The notes under the pieces were generated by a model, which searched no databases, was not told the DNA's origin, and saw only the letters and a program-made list of their open reading frames with translations. The translations under genes and the position numbers were made by a program. A DNA stretch of 41,946 nt from Acidimicrobiaceae bacterium (lineage in GTDB: Bacteria; Actinomycetota; Acidimicrobiia; Acidimicrobiales; RAAP-2): assembly GCA_003164275.1 (NCBI GenBank), contig PLSY01000253.1, positions 22,981 through 64,926 of the forward strand, given 5' to 3'. Each line of letters starts with the position of its first letter. Positions within the stretch are counted from its first letter, which is position 1. Shown here piece by piece: positions 15,774 to 24,567 of the stretch.

Positions 15774-16964
15774 CTAACGGGTGAGTCTTACGGGAAGCTT
15801 CTTGTATCCGTTGTTCAGATTCGAGCGGATCCGCACCGGGGTACCCACCAGCTCCATTCGAGAGAACCGAGCCAACAGCTCTTCGAAGAAGACCCGACCT
15901 TCCAACCGGGCCAGATGGACTCCCAGGCAGTGGTGCTCGGCAATGCCAAAGGCCAGGTGGGGGTTGGGGCGTCGATGGATGTCGAACCGCTGAGAGTCGG
16001 TGAAGAGATCCTCGTCCCGGTTGGCCGACGTGTAGTACATCGCCACCTTGTCGCCTGCTTTGATCTCAACTCCGCGAAGTTCGGTGTCGCAAAGGGCGGT
16101 CCGACGGAAGTAGTGCAGAGGATTGGCCCACCGCAACATCTCTTCGACTGCGCCGGGTATGAGGCTCGGATCGGCACGGAGTTCGGCAAGCTGCTCAGGG
16201 TGGTCGAGGAGAGCAAGAAGCCCCGAGGAGAGCATTGTCTTGGTCGTGTCGTTCCCCGCTGTCACAAGCTGAACGAAGAACGTCCCAAACTCGACGTCAT
16301 CCATCAGATGGCCGGCGAACTCAGTTCCGAGGATGATTGAGGTGAGGTCGGGACTCGGCTCCTCGGCCCGTCGCTTCTGAGCGAGCTGGATGGCGTACAG
16401 GGCCATCTCGATACTGGAAGAACCGGGGTCCTCGGTGGCGTAATCGCTGTCCTGGCCGCTGGTATTCTGCTCGGCCAGCTGGTGGATGTAAGGCCAGTCC
16501 TCCGCCGGCAAGCCCATCAACTGGCCGATCACCCGGGTAGGCAGGTCGGCGGTCACATCGTGGACGAACTCGATCTCGGACGATGTGTCGACCCGCTCCA
16601 TGAGGTCAACGCACGTCTGGCGAATCTGGCCCTCGAGTCGATCGATCACGGTCTTGCGGAAATGGGGGGCCACCGGTTTGCGATAGTCCAGATGCTTCGG
16701 TGGATCCATAGCCAGGAGCATCCCCCGCATGGCCTCGACCTGCTCAGGGCTCAGCGTCTCGATCACGACACCGCCCTCGCTCGCCGAGAACACACCGGAG
16801 TTGCGGGCGGCATAGACGACATCGGCATGCCGAAGGAGGGCCCAGAACCCCGAGCCGTCATCCATCTCCTGGAAATGGACTGGGTCATCGCGGCGCATCT
16901 CGGCGAGGGCCTCGTGGGGGGCGCCGTTGACGAAGGTGTCTGGATCGCTCAGGTCGATGGCCAC
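15774..16964 (-). CDS. Cytochrome P450
   Basis: A 396-residue soluble bacterial P450, the usual class I length. All key motifs are visible: helix I with AGNDTTKTMLSSG (acid/Thr for oxygen activation), helix K EEMLRW (ExxR), and the haem loop HLAFGIAEHHCLGVHLARLE with the axial Cys. The N-terminus is AIDLSDPDTFVNGAPHEAL. GTG 16964 follows the upstream cupin stop by one base, so the two are almost certainly co-translated; upstream extensions lack an acceptable start. It resembles CYP families that hydroxylate sterols, terpenes and other hydrophobic substrates. It needs a ferredoxin and reductase, which are not encoded nearby. Confidence 0.95.
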   Translation of the reverse strand: MAIDLSDPDTFVNGAPHEALAEMRRDDPVHFQEMDDGSGFWALLRHADVVYAARNSGVFSASEGGVVIETLSPEQVEAMRGMLLAMDPPKHLDYRKPVAPHFRKTVIDRLEGQIRQTCVDLMERVDTSSEIEFVHDVTADLPTRVIGQLMGLPAEDWPYIHQLAEQNTSGQDSDYATEDPGSSSIEMALYAIQLAQKRRAEEPSPDLTSIILGTEFAGHLMDDVEFGTFFVQLVTAGNDTTKTMLSSGLLALLDHPEQLAELRADPSLIPGAVEEMLRWANPLHYFRRTALCDTELRGVEIKAGDKVAMYYTSANRDEDLFTDSQRFDIHRRPNPHLAFGIAEHHCLGVHLARLEGRVFFEELLARFSRMELVGTPVRIRSNLNNGYKKLPVRLTR

Positions 16965-16965
16965 C

Positions 16966-17424
16966 TCAACCCACGAGCACGTTCGGCTTCGCGAAGCCCT
17001 CGGCCTCGCATAGGGCCTCGTAGGCGGCGAGACTCCCTGCGCCGTCGAACACACTCTCCACGTTGCCGTCGGCGTCGAGGTTCAAGTTGGCCCCGTACAT
17101 CTGGAACCAGACCTGGGTATTGTCCTCCGTGCACTGGAGGGTGTGCACGGACCCCGCCGGCTCGTAGAGGAACGAGCCGGCCCTGTTCACGTACTCGTAC
17201 TCTCTGTACTTCCAGGCCCCAGAGGTGGTGTAGGCGTAGACCGGTCCGGTGTGACGATGGGTCTGGACCTCGTAGCCGGCCTGGAAAATGTTCTCCACGA
17301 TCCACAGGCCCTCTTCAGGCTTGACCTGGATGACCTTCAGCTTGTTCCCGCCGCCGATCTCCACAAAGGGCAGGTCGTTCGCTCCGATATGGACGGCATT
17401 CGGGACTGTCTCGACGGTGGTCAT
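16966..17424 (-). CDS. Cupin, 2,4'-dihydroxyacetophenone dioxygenase-like
   Basis: A 152-residue single-domain cupin. Metal ligands sit at His56 and His58 (QTHRHTGPVYAY) and His94 (EPAGSVHTLQ). The GLWIVENIFQAGYEVQTH and TSGAWKYREYEYVNRAGSFLYEPAGS blocks are characteristic of the 2,4'-dihydroxyacetophenone dioxygenase family, non-haem iron enzymes that cleave a C-C bond in an aromatic side chain. Sequence alone does not fix that substrate. ATG 17424 has AAAGG upstream and is preferred to TTG/GTG options up to 17472. It is co-transcribed with the P450 one base downstream. Confidence 0.88.
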   Translation of the reverse strand: MTTVETVPNAVHIGANDLPFVEIGGGNKLKVIQVKPEEGLWIVENIFQAGYEVQTHRHTGPVYAYTTSGAWKYREYEYVNRAGSFLYEPAGSVHTLQCTEDNTQVWFQMYGANLNLDADGNVESVFDGAGSLAAYEALCEAEGFAKPNVLVG

Positions 17425-17568
17425 GGTTTCATCTACCTTTACCTGCTGGTGACCAGTCTGTCGAAGGGGCACACCCGGCTACCGGCCCAACTGTGGGCTT
17501 GGGGTCGAGCTCGACAGAGCGGTACGCCTTCATAGGAAATCCCCCGAGAGTCATCTAAACATAAACAG

Positions 17569-17578
17569 CCACCGGTGG
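17569..17578. repeat. CCACCGGTGG palindrome upstream of cupin-P450
   Basis: A perfect 10-base palindrome in the 178-base gap between quinone reductase and cupin. It could be an operator half-site, or chance in GC-rich DNA. Confidence 0.2.
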
Positions 17579-17602
17579 GTATGGGCAACGGACAAGGCCC
17601 GC

Positions 17603-18532
17603 TCAGGGGATGAGCACGATCTTTCCCCGTGTATGGCGTTGCTCGAGCTCCTCAAACGCATCCCTCACCTCGTCGAGGGTGTAGGTGGCGGCAATGGGAA
17701 CCTCGATTGCCCCAGAGGCCGCCAACCCAGCCATCTCCGCCAGCACCTCCGGCGTCGAAGCGGTGGCGCTCCCATCGGTCTTCGCCCCGAGCGCCTCGGC
17801 CAGCTCATAAGAGATGATCGTCTCGATCCGGTCATGAGGGACTCCGAGGTCGGCGGCGAGCTGCACATATTCGGGCCCAAACAGGTCGATGAAGGCTTGG
17901 ATGCCGTTGGGCGCCGCTGACTCCAGACGCTCGGCAAGACCGTCGCCGTAGGGAATGGTCTCGACTCCGTGGCCCCGTAACCAGTCCGCATTGAGGGGCG
18001 AGGCGATACCAAGCACCCGGGCGCCCTTCAGCCTCAACAGCTGCACAACGATGGTCCCCACTCCCCCGGCGGCGGCCGACACGGCAACCGTCTCCTCTGG
18101 CCGGATATCGACGGCACGCACGGCGGCATAGGCGGTACAAGCGACGACAGACAACGAGCCTGCCACCTCCCAGCTCAGCTGAGGCGGCTTGCGGATCAGC
18201 TGGCCCACCGGAACAGAGACGTGGGTGGCGTGACTGGATCTCTCCCAGGAAAAGCCGAGGACCTCGTCACCCACGGCGAACTCTTCGACATCAGCGCCGA
18301 TCGCACTCACGACGCCAGCCAGATCACTTCCTTCGCCTGATGGGAACGTCGCCGGGAACCGATCTTCGAGCGCACCAGTTCGAATCGAAGCCTCTCCGGG
18401 ATTGATGCCCGCTGCCCTGACGGCCACCACTACCTCGCCCCCATCGGGGGTGGGCATGGGTATCTCGGTGACGTACAGGACGTCTCGATCCCCGTACCGA
18501 TCGAAGCGGACAGCGCGACATTGTGTGGTCAT
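17603..18532 (-). CDS. NADP-dependent MDR quinone oxidoreductase
   Basis: A 309-residue zinc-less medium-chain reductase. The GroES-like half has VVVAVRAAGINPGEASIRTG and PSGEGSDLAGVVSAIG. The Rossmann half has VAVSAAAGGVGTIVVQLLRLKGARVLGIAS. It ends EELEQRHTRGKIVLIP, the common C-terminus of the family. The frame is open upstream to 19015, but family members begin MxxxRAVRFDRYG, so ATG 18532 is the start. It is further supported by a promoter (TTGACG, 16 bases, TAGAAC) seven bases ahead. The exact substrate is unknown. It lies upstream of the cupin-P450 pair on the same strand but with its own promoter. Confidence 0.9.
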   Translation of the reverse strand: MTTQCRAVRFDRYGDRDVLYVTEIPMPTPDGGEVVVAVRAAGINPGEASIRTGALEDRFPATFPSGEGSDLAGVVSAIGADVEEFAVGDEVLGFSWERSSHATHVSVPVGQLIRKPPQLSWEVAGSLSVVACTAYAAVRAVDIRPEETVAVSAAAGGVGTIVVQLLRLKGARVLGIASPLNADWLRGHGVETIPYGDGLAERLESAAPNGIQAFIDLFGPEYVQLAADLGVPHDRIETIISYELAEALGAKTDGSATASTPEVLAEMAGLAASGAIEVPIAATYTLDEVRDAFEELEQRHTRGKIVLIP

Positions 18533-18539
18533 AATCTCG

Positions 18540-18567
18540 GTTCTACCCGTTGCCTCCTCGACGTCAA
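18540..18567 (-). promoter_or_regulatory. Promoter TTGACG-16-TAGAAC of quinone reductase
   Basis: Minus-strand -35 TTGACG (18562-18567, 5 of 6) and -10 TAGAAC (18540-18545) with a 16-base spacer, ending seven bases before ATG 18532. Near-leaderless. Confidence 0.55.
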
Positions 18568-18683
18568 CCACAGTCGGACTCGACGGATGCAGGTCACAAC
18601 CTGGTCGCGACCGTGCTGGTCCTCGCTTTGAACCCGAGGTTTTCCGGTGGTTGAGCCGGTGCGAGCGAGCGCCCCGACCAAGA

Positions 18684-19604
18684 TCAGGTGACCGGAGGTG
18701 GGCTTCCTTCGGCACTGGCGAGCAAGGCGGGATCCCACTCGCACACTGCGCACGCGTGGCGGAAAGCCGAGCGGGCGAACTCGAGGCCGGTGGCGTGAGG
18801 ATCCTCACTGGCGCACACATCGTCCCAGTACAGGATGTACTCACCCAGCGACGCGTCCCAATGGGCGGGCCCCGGGGACAAGGTTGCCGACGGGAATTCG
18901 TCGGGTGCGGGATGCGCATACGCATAGAACGCCGCCCTTCCCGATCGCCGATCGCCTGGCCACCAACCAACGGCGACCTCCTGCGCGTCCATGGCGTTGC
19001 GCGTGATGAAGTCATCCGATGGCGGGGCGGCCGGCAGCCCCGAGAACATGCTCACCGACAAGTCGAACGACCCCCACCAGGCATTCACCGGCGTCGATCG
19101 TCCCCGGTAGGGGGCTCGGAAGGCAGAGAGAACAAGTGATGCCTGAGTGGCGGCTGCAAAGTAGGAGGCGACATGGTCAGGTTCGTAGTGCGCGTGCTCT
19201 TCGTCCTCGTCGAGCGGCACACTCCACGGCACCTCCTGGGGACTGGCGTCGATTCGCACTGGGCCGACCAGCTTGCTCACTTCGTCAAGAACCTGGCGTG
19301 ACACAGCGCCGACGGATCGATTGGGCAGGAGAGGGACCCTTCGAACGCCCGCCAGGCTCGCTTCGATCACGACTTCGTGGTTTCGCAGATCGAGAACCAC
19401 GACTAACGATCCCGAACCGTCAGGAGCGGGCAGCGGTTGGGTCTCCCAACCGCGTGCGGTCAGGCGAAGGGCGGCGTGCTGCAGCTGCGGCTCAGGTTGG
19501 GCAAGGGCCACTGCCAACTTGCCGAGCAATTGGGTGTGCCCATGGAGCGTGTCGCACGTCTCGCTCCAGTCGTCGTACGCCGTCGTCGGCCAAGCTGCAG
19601 GCAT
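18684..19604 (-). CDS. DUF5996 family protein
   Basis: A 306-residue protein of the DUF5996 family. It starts MPAAWPTTAYDDWSETCDTLHGHTQLLGKLAVALA, contains LRLTARGWETQPLP, LVVVLDLRNHEVVIE and EHAHYEPDHVASYFAAATQASLVLSAFRAPYRGR, then WWGSFDLSVSMFSG. This ordering, including the Tyr-Trp-rich C-terminal half (EYILYWDD), matches the family, which is frequent in actinobacteria and has no known activity. ATG 19604 is used because the conserved start is exactly here and a TAACGT box sits five bases before it. It follows the GGDEF-EAL gene on the same strand, with 129 bases between. Confidence 0.85.
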   Translation of the reverse strand: MPAAWPTTAYDDWSETCDTLHGHTQLLGKLAVALAQPEPQLQHAALRLTARGWETQPLPAPDGSGSLVVVLDLRNHEVVIEASLAGVRRVPLLPNRSVGAVSRQVLDEVSKLVGPVRIDASPQEVPWSVPLDEDEEHAHYEPDHVASYFAAATQASLVLSAFRAPYRGRSTPVNAWWGSFDLSVSMFSGLPAAPPSDDFITRNAMDAQEVAVGWWPGDRRSGRAAFYAYAHPAPDEFPSATLSPGPAHWDASLGEYILYWDDVCASEDPHATGLEFARSAFRHACAVCEWDPALLASAEGSPPPVT

Positions 19605-19609
19605 ACCCA

Positions 19610-19615
19610 ACGTTA
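19610..19615 (-). promoter_or_regulatory. -10 box TAACGT of DUF5996 gene
   Basis: Minus-strand TAACGT, five bases (TGGGT), then ATG 19604. No recognisable -35. Confidence 0.4.
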
Positions 19616-19733
19616 ACAACCAGCTGGGCCGCCGGCTCAGGCCACCACGACACCTGCGGCTCACCCACCAGTGCTGACGGGCGTCGATACGCCGACTCCG
19701 TGTCGCCCGACCCGTCGTGCTGGGGCACACACC

Positions 19734-21776
19734 TCAGGCCATCTGGCCCACCCGCTCGATCTCGCCGCGGACTGGGAACGTCGTTCGCACCATGGCCAAC
19801 AGTTCGACCAGGGGTGCTGGGGGTGCCCACAGGAATCCCTGGGCACGGTCGCAACCGAGGTCGGCCAGGAGTTCCGCCTGATCGAGTGTCTCGACGCCTT
19901 CTGCCACCACGGAAAGGCCGAGATCCTTTCCGAGGGTCATCATGGCCTTGGCCACCGCTCGGCGCCGAACATCGCTATCGATGTCGACGACGAAGTCCCT
20001 ATCCACCTTCAGCTCATCCACTGACAAGGACCGAAGCAGGGCTAGCGAGGAGTGGCCGGTGCCGAAGTCATCGAGCGAGACCCGCACTCCTTGGCCGCGA
20101 ATGCGATTGATGTGGTTCACAGCAACCCCAGCATGGGCCGTGACCGCTGACTCGCTGAGTTCGATTCCAAATCCGGAAGCCTCGCATTCGGCCCGGCCGA
20201 GATCTTCCAGAAGCTCCCCGACGGGATCGAGCGTGGTGAGCTGCCGGGCGGCGACGTTGCACCACATGCGAAACTCAGGGTCACATCCTGATTCCGCTAG
20301 AGCAACGCGTGCATCGATCGCCGACCGCCGCACGGCAGCATCGACGTGAAGGATGAGGTCGGAATCCTCGGCCACGGAGATGAAGTCTGCGGCCCCTAAC
20401 ATCCCGAACTCGGGATGATTCCAACGGGCCAGAGCTTCGGCGCCGACGATCTGTCCCGTTCGCAGATCAATCTGGGGTTGAAAGTGAGCTGTGATCTGTC
20501 CGTCGGCCAGCGCCTGTCGAAGTGACTGCTCGTTGTCCAGTTTCCGGCGAGAGATCGGAGGCAGGGTCGGAACGAAGACCTCGACACGATTGCCGCCGTC
20601 CTCCTTGGCTCGATACTGGGCCAGGTCGGCCTGGTGCAGGAGGTCCTGAGAGCTCTCCGAGGTACCAATACTGGCGGTAACGCCGACGCTCGCAGTAATC
20701 AGAACGCTTCGGTTGAACAACAGGAATGGATCTTGCAGGGCCCGGTGGATTCGCCTGGCCGCCGACAGTGACTCTGCCCCCTGATTGAGGCCGGGGAGCA
20801 ATACCGTGAACTCATCACCACCCAGTCGTCCCAACACGTCTCCACCACGCAGGACCCCGCGAATCCGGTCGGCCACCTGGACCAACAACTCATCCCCGGC
20901 CTGATGGCCGAGCGAGTCATTCACCACCTTGAAGCGATCGAGGTCGAGGAAGACAACTCCCACAAAGGAGTCGCGGATGCGTGACTCGGAGATGGCGTGA
21001 CCCAAGGCATTCACGAATGCGACTCTGTTGGCCGCATCCGTGAGACCGTCCCGGAGGGCGATCTCACCGAGCTGGGCGTTCAGGGTCATCAACTCCTTGT
21101 TGACTTCGCCATTGTGCTCCCTCAGCTGAAGTTCGCTCAGCACCAAGCGGTGTACCTGTTGGTACAACACGATCATGACCACCAAGAAGACCGGGATTGC
21201 CAGCCCGAGGAGCTGGGTGGACCGATCGTGGGCCAGGAGACAGAAAAGGTCGACGGGTAGCAACAGAGCCAGCTGGAAAGGCAAGAAATAGGAGCGGCGG
21301 GCGGCGGCGCCGACGGCATTGGCCGCCGAAGCTGCGCAGAGGACGATCAGGTAGACGGCTCGGAGGTCATAGTGGCTCACGGGAAGGAAGACGAAGAAGG
21401 GAAGTGCGCCCCAGGCCAGGCCGGTGAGCGCCATGGTGACGGGCCCGATGGGCCAGCGGCCCACCGCGGCATTTCGCCTTCTCCTCTTCAGGTATGACCC
21501 AGCGATCCACGCTGAGGTGACATTGACGACGACGACCGCTGCGGCCCAAGCAACCGTCTGACGGAGAGGCAGAGCGTGCCCGAAAATGAGTACGAGCAAG
21601 ATGGCCCCTGCCGGGCCGGCAATCCCGGCCCGGAGAACAGAGCGATTCACCTGATCGAGACAGGCCAGGCGAACGTCGTCACTGATCGCGCTACCGGTGT
21701 TACTCACCAGACGAACATCGGCCAGTTTGCCTGGCATCTTGATTGGCATGCGTCCCAGAGGGGTGACTGCCCCCAT
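19734..21776 (-). CDS. Membrane GGDEF-EAL cyclic-di-GMP protein
   Basis: About 680 residues. The N-terminal third has several hydrophobic helices (AGPAGAILLVLIFGHAL, TVAWAAAVVVVNVTSAWIAG, LLGLAIPVFLVVMIVLYQQV), so it is membrane-anchored, probably with a sensor role. A coiled linker leads to a diguanylate cyclase domain with an intact active site (LGRLGGDEFTVLL) and an RGGD inhibitory I-site exactly five residues before it. The EAL phosphodiesterase domain keeps EALARWNH, IELSES, SLDDFGTGHSSLALL, LKVDRDFV and VVAEGVET, so metal-binding and catalytic residues look complete. It could make and degrade cyclic-di-GMP. The start is uncertain: ATG 21776 is used; TTG 21809 and ATG 21749 are alternatives. 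Confidence 0.92.
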   Translation of the reverse strand: MGAVTPLGRMPIKMPGKLADVRLVSNTGSAISDDVRLACLDQVNRSVLRAGIAGPAGAILLVLIFGHALPLRQTVAWAAAVVVVNVTSAWIAGSYLKRRRRNAAVGRWPIGPVTMALTGLAWGALPFFVFLPVSHYDLRAVYLIVLCAASAANAVGAAARRSYFLPFQLALLLPVDLFCLLAHDRSTQLLGLAIPVFLVVMIVLYQQVHRLVLSELQLREHNGEVNKELMTLNAQLGEIALRDGLTDAANRVAFVNALGHAISESRIRDSFVGVVFLDLDRFKVVNDSLGHQAGDELLVQVADRIRGVLRGGDVLGRLGGDEFTVLLPGLNQGAESLSAARRIHRALQDPFLLFNRSVLITASVGVTASIGTSESSQDLLHQADLAQYRAKEDGGNRVEVFVPTLPPISRRKLDNEQSLRQALADGQITAHFQPQIDLRTGQIVGAEALARWNHPEFGMLGAADFISVAEDSDLILHVDAAVRRSAIDARVALAESGCDPEFRMWCNVAARQLTTLDPVGELLEDLGRAECEASGFGIELSESAVTAHAGVAVNHINRIRGQGVRVSLDDFGTGHSSLALLRSLSVDELKVDRDFVVDIDSDVRRRAVAKAMMTLGKDLGLSVVAEGVETLDQAELLADLGCDRAQGFLWAPPAPLVELLAMVRTTFPVRGEIERVGQMA

Positions 21777-21889
21777 GGTGATGCCAAATGGAGACCTAAA
21801 GGACTCCAAGAAGTGTTCGCCTGACCTGCGCCCTCGCTCCCGACATCACGTGGACGTCGAATGACCGAGAGGGGTACCCCACTGTCCCC

Positions 21890-22345
21890 TTAGCTTTCGA
21901 CGACCTGCTTGATTCGCTCCAACGTGGTCGTCATTCCCCGAACATTCGTCCGACCTCGCGCTCGGCCGGCGACCTTCCAGTACAACCGGAAGATCAGCGA
22001 TTCGCTCAGGTGGAAGGACTCGGTGACGTCGGTCCCGTCAGAACTGGGTTCGAACTGGTAGCGCCAGGTGTTCACTGCCTTGCCGTTGGGTCCCTCGACA
22101 AAAAAGGCGAAAGTCCGTCCCGGCTCACATTCGGTGATAGTGCATTTCGTCCAGTAGACCGGGCCCCGGCCGTTCCGTCGTACGTGACCGCGAAATCGAC
22201 CCCCCACGGCCGGTTCTGACGAGCCTTCGAGCCATTCGGCTTCGAAGGTCTCGGGACTGAATTTCCCGGTGTTGGTGATGTCGCTCACCAACGCCCAGAC
22301 AGTTTCAGGCGACGCGGCCATATGGACAGTGACGGAATCTTGCAT
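21890..22345 (-). CDS. SRPBCC (START/Bet v1-like) family protein
   Basis: A 151-residue protein of the polyketide-cyclase/dehydrase-like SRPBCC group. It opens MQDSVTVHMAASPETVWALVSDITNTGKFSPETFEAEWLEG, the classical helix-grip start, and has GRTFAFFVEGPNGKAVNTWRYQF. These proteins bind a hydrophobic ligand in a deep cavity, and many are of unknown ligand. It starts at ATG 22345 behind a TAGCGT box with a six-base gap. It is divergent from the SOS helicase; the LexA box lies 48 bases upstream of its start, outside its -10, so SOS control of this gene is possible but not implied. Confidence 0.88.
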   Translation of the reverse strand: MQDSVTVHMAASPETVWALVSDITNTGKFSPETFEAEWLEGSSEPAVGGRFRGHVRRNGRGPVYWTKCTITECEPGRTFAFFVEGPNGKAVNTWRYQFEPSSDGTDVTESFHLSESLIFRLYWKVAGRARGRTNVRGMTTTLERIKQVVES

Positions 22346-22351
22346 GCCTGA

Positions 22352-22357
22352 ACGCTA
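22352..22357 (-). promoter_or_regulatory. -10 box TAGCGT, leaderless start for SRPBCC gene
   Basis: Minus-strand TAGCGT, six bases (TCAGGC), then ATG 22345. Confidence 0.45.
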
Positions 22358-22392
22358 CGACAGCAGCGCCCGGTCCCATACCGTCCGATAAA

Positions 22393-22408
22393 TCGAACAT
22401 ATGTTCGC
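22393..22408. promoter_or_regulatory. LexA (SOS) box of helicase gene
   Basis: TCGAACATATGTTCGC matches TCGAACRYRTGTTYGA at 15 of 16 positions, and its inner 14 bases form a perfect palindrome. It covers the expected -35 region for the -10 at 22417, which would repress the helicase until SOS induction. Confidence 0.9.
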
Positions 22409-22416
22409 TGTACGTG

Positions 22417-22422
22417 TAAGCT
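22417..22422 (+). promoter_or_regulatory. -10 box TAAGCT of SOS helicase
   Basis: TAAGCT, six bases (GCCTGC), then GTG 22429. It indicates a leaderless mRNA and supports GTG as the start. Confidence 0.55.
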
Positions 22423-22428
22423 GCCTGC

Positions 22429-24489
22429 GTGGGACCAGATCTTGCGCCCGGCCCGCCGAAGTGGGCCACCGGATTGAACCCGGTTCAACTGAGTGCGGTC
22501 GACCACGATGGAGGTCCCCTTCTGATTGCGGCGGGCGCTGGCACGGGGAAAACACGAACCCTGGTGAGCCGACTGGCGCGCCTACTCGACGAAGGTGTCG
22601 CTCCCGAGAGAATCCTCTTGGTCACCTTTAGCCGACGAGCCGCAGCAGAACTCGTCCGTCGGGTGGGCCATGTGACGGATCCCACCGTGGCCCGCCGAGT
22701 CGAAGCGGGAACGTTCCACTCGGTAGCCCACCGTGTATTGAGGCGATACCACGAGCCTCTCGGTCTGGCTGGTGGCTTCAGCGTCCTCGACCAAGCCGAC
22801 TCTCGCGACCTGTTCTCACTGGTTCGCACTCCAGTTGCGGAAAAGGCGCGCCGGCGCTTCCCGAAGACCGAGACGGTGGCGGCTGTCTATTCTCGGGTCG
22901 TCAGTAGCCAAGTGGGCGTAGAAGAGACCGTCTTGAAGTCATTTCCCTGGTGTGGCGATGACATCGACGGGCTGAGGGAGATCTTTTCCGAGTACACGGA
23001 CAAGAAGCGGCGACAACAGCTCCTCGACTTCGAGGACCTGTTGTTGTATTGGCGCGCCGCGGTGATGGACTCGGTCCTTGGCCCGGTATTGGCCGCCAGT
23101 TTCGATCACGTCCTTGTCGACGAGTACCAGGACACAAGTATCGTCCAGTCGGACATCCTCCGGGCGATGACCCGTAGTGACACCGCTATCACCGTGGTGG
23201 GCGATGACGCGCAGTCCATCTACTCATTCCGGTCCGCCACCGTGCGCAACATCCTGGACTTCTCAGAACAGTTCCCGGCGGCAACGACGATCACGCTCGA
23301 GCAGAACTATCGGTCCACGACTCCGATCCTCGACTTGGCCAACGCCGTGAACGCAGGGACGGGTGAAGCTCTACCTAAGAGGCTTTGGACCGAGGAGGAG
23401 GGCGGAGCCCGACCGGTCCTGGCTACATGCCCTGATCAGCAGAGCCAAGCCGAAGCCGTATGCGCGACAGTCCTGGAGCACTTCGAAGCCGGTGTCCCTT
23501 TGAGGGAGCAGGTCGTGCTGTTTCGGACCTCTCACCACAGTGACCTGGTAGAGGTCGAACTGGGCCGCCACGGCATTCCCTTCGTGAAGTTCGGGGGGCT
23601 TCGCTATCTGGAGGCCTCCCACGTTCGTGATCTCCTCTCCGCTCTGCGGGTGCTCGGCAACCCGTGGGACGAGCTGGCTTGGATGCGGCTCCTGCAGCTG
23701 GCCGAGGGCGTCGGGCCATCCTCAGCTAACCAGCTGATCGAATCACTCGGAGTTCGAAGCCCCACACGAGATGGTCCGGACCCCCTCGCTGCCTTCTGCG
23801 CCGATCCCAGCAGCGGCTTGGGCGGACGGCGTTCGCACCAAGACCTCGAGGGGCTTGCCGCCGGGCTGCAGGCGTGCCGGGTGGTCCCCGAGCTTCCGGC
23901 GGGCACTCAGGTGGAGTTGCTCCGGCAGGCGCTCGAGCCAATGATCAGGCAGCACTACGACCACCCAGACTCGCGGCTTGCCGATCTCGACGCCCTGGCC
24001 CTGTTGGCATCCGACGTCGGTCGAGACAAGTTCGTTGCCGACCTCACACTCGATCCTCCCTCATCGACGGGAGACCTCGCAGCCAAACCCACGTTGGACG
24101 ATGACTGGCTGACCCTTTCCACGGTGCATTCGGCCAAAGGCGGCGAGTGGGGAGTCGTCCACCTGATTCATGCCGCTGATGGTGCGTTCCCGTCCGACTT
24201 GGCCACCGGTGACGACAAGGGCATCGACGAGGAACGGCGCCTCTTCTACGTAGCCCTTACTCGCGCCCGCTCCCATCTGCACATCTATGCGCCACTGCGC
24301 TACCACCACGGAGACGCAGCAGGTTGGAGCGACGCCCACAGCTATGCCCAAAGGACCCGCTTTCTTCCGCCCACGGTGAACCATCTGCTGGACCTGCGAG
24401 CAATTCGGAGCGCTGCTGACGATCTCGCTCCTCCAGCCGCGGTCCCGGTCACCCGCGCCGTCGACATAAAACTCAGCGACCTCTGGTAA
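22429..24489 (+). CDS. UvrD/PcrA-family ATP-dependent DNA helicase
   Basis: A 686-residue superfamily 1A helicase. Motif I is AAGAGTGKTRTL; motif II VDEYQDTS; motif III VGDDAQSIYSFRS; motif IV LEQNYRSTTPILDLAN; motif V STVHSAKGGEWGVVHL; motif VI EERRLFYVALTRARSHL. The N-terminal LNPVQLSAV is the Q-motif. It translocates 3' to 5' on single-stranded DNA in repair, displacing protein or unwinding nicked duplex. It is shorter than UvrD/PcrA (about 720-780) and has no nuclease or HRDC domain. Expression is predicted to be LexA-controlled (box at 22393-22408). It is not one of the paired AdnAB subunits because no nuclease domain is present. Transcribed alone, with a hairpin after its stop. Confidence 0.95.
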   Translation: MGPDLAPGPPKWATGLNPVQLSAVDHDGGPLLIAAGAGTGKTRTLVSRLARLLDEGVAPERILLVTFSRRAAAELVRRVGHVTDPTVARRVEAGTFHSVAHRVLRRYHEPLGLAGGFSVLDQADSRDLFSLVRTPVAEKARRRFPKTETVAAVYSRVVSSQVGVEETVLKSFPWCGDDIDGLREIFSEYTDKKRRQQLLDFEDLLLYWRAAVMDSVLGPVLAASFDHVLVDEYQDTSIVQSDILRAMTRSDTAITVVGDDAQSIYSFRSATVRNILDFSEQFPAATTITLEQNYRSTTPILDLANAVNAGTGEALPKRLWTEEEGGARPVLATCPDQQSQAEAVCATVLEHFEAGVPLREQVVLFRTSHHSDLVEVELGRHGIPFVKFGGLRYLEASHVRDLLSALRVLGNPWDELAWMRLLQLAEGVGPSSANQLIESLGVRSPTRDGPDPLAAFCADPSSGLGGRRSHQDLEGLAAGLQACRVVPELPAGTQVELLRQALEPMIRQHYDHPDSRLADLDALALLASDVGRDKFVADLTLDPPSSTGDLAAKPTLDDDWLTLSTVHSAKGGEWGVVHLIHAADGAFPSDLATGDDKGIDEERRLFYVALTRARSHLHIYAPLRYHHGDAAGWSDAHSYAQRTRFLPPTVNHLLDLRAIRSAADDLAPPAAVPVTRAVDIKLSDLW

Positions 24490-24543
24490 GGCTCTCGTCG
24501 GGGTGGGGCGGTCACCGTAGATGGCGTGGCGGGAGCGTGAAGT

Positions 24544-24567
24544 CGGATCCCGCCCCCGTGGGATCCG
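24544..24567. terminator. Perfect inverted repeat after helicase gene
   Basis: CGGATCCC, eight-base loop, GGGATCCG: a perfect eight-pair stem 55 bases after the helicase stop. It has no T-run, as is common for high-GC actinobacterial terminators, so the role is tentative. Confidence 0.45.

Noticed and set aside
17603..19015. Extended 470-residue quinone reductase
   Set aside because: The first 161 residues are arginine/proline-rich without motifs, and a promoter plus family start place the gene at 18532.
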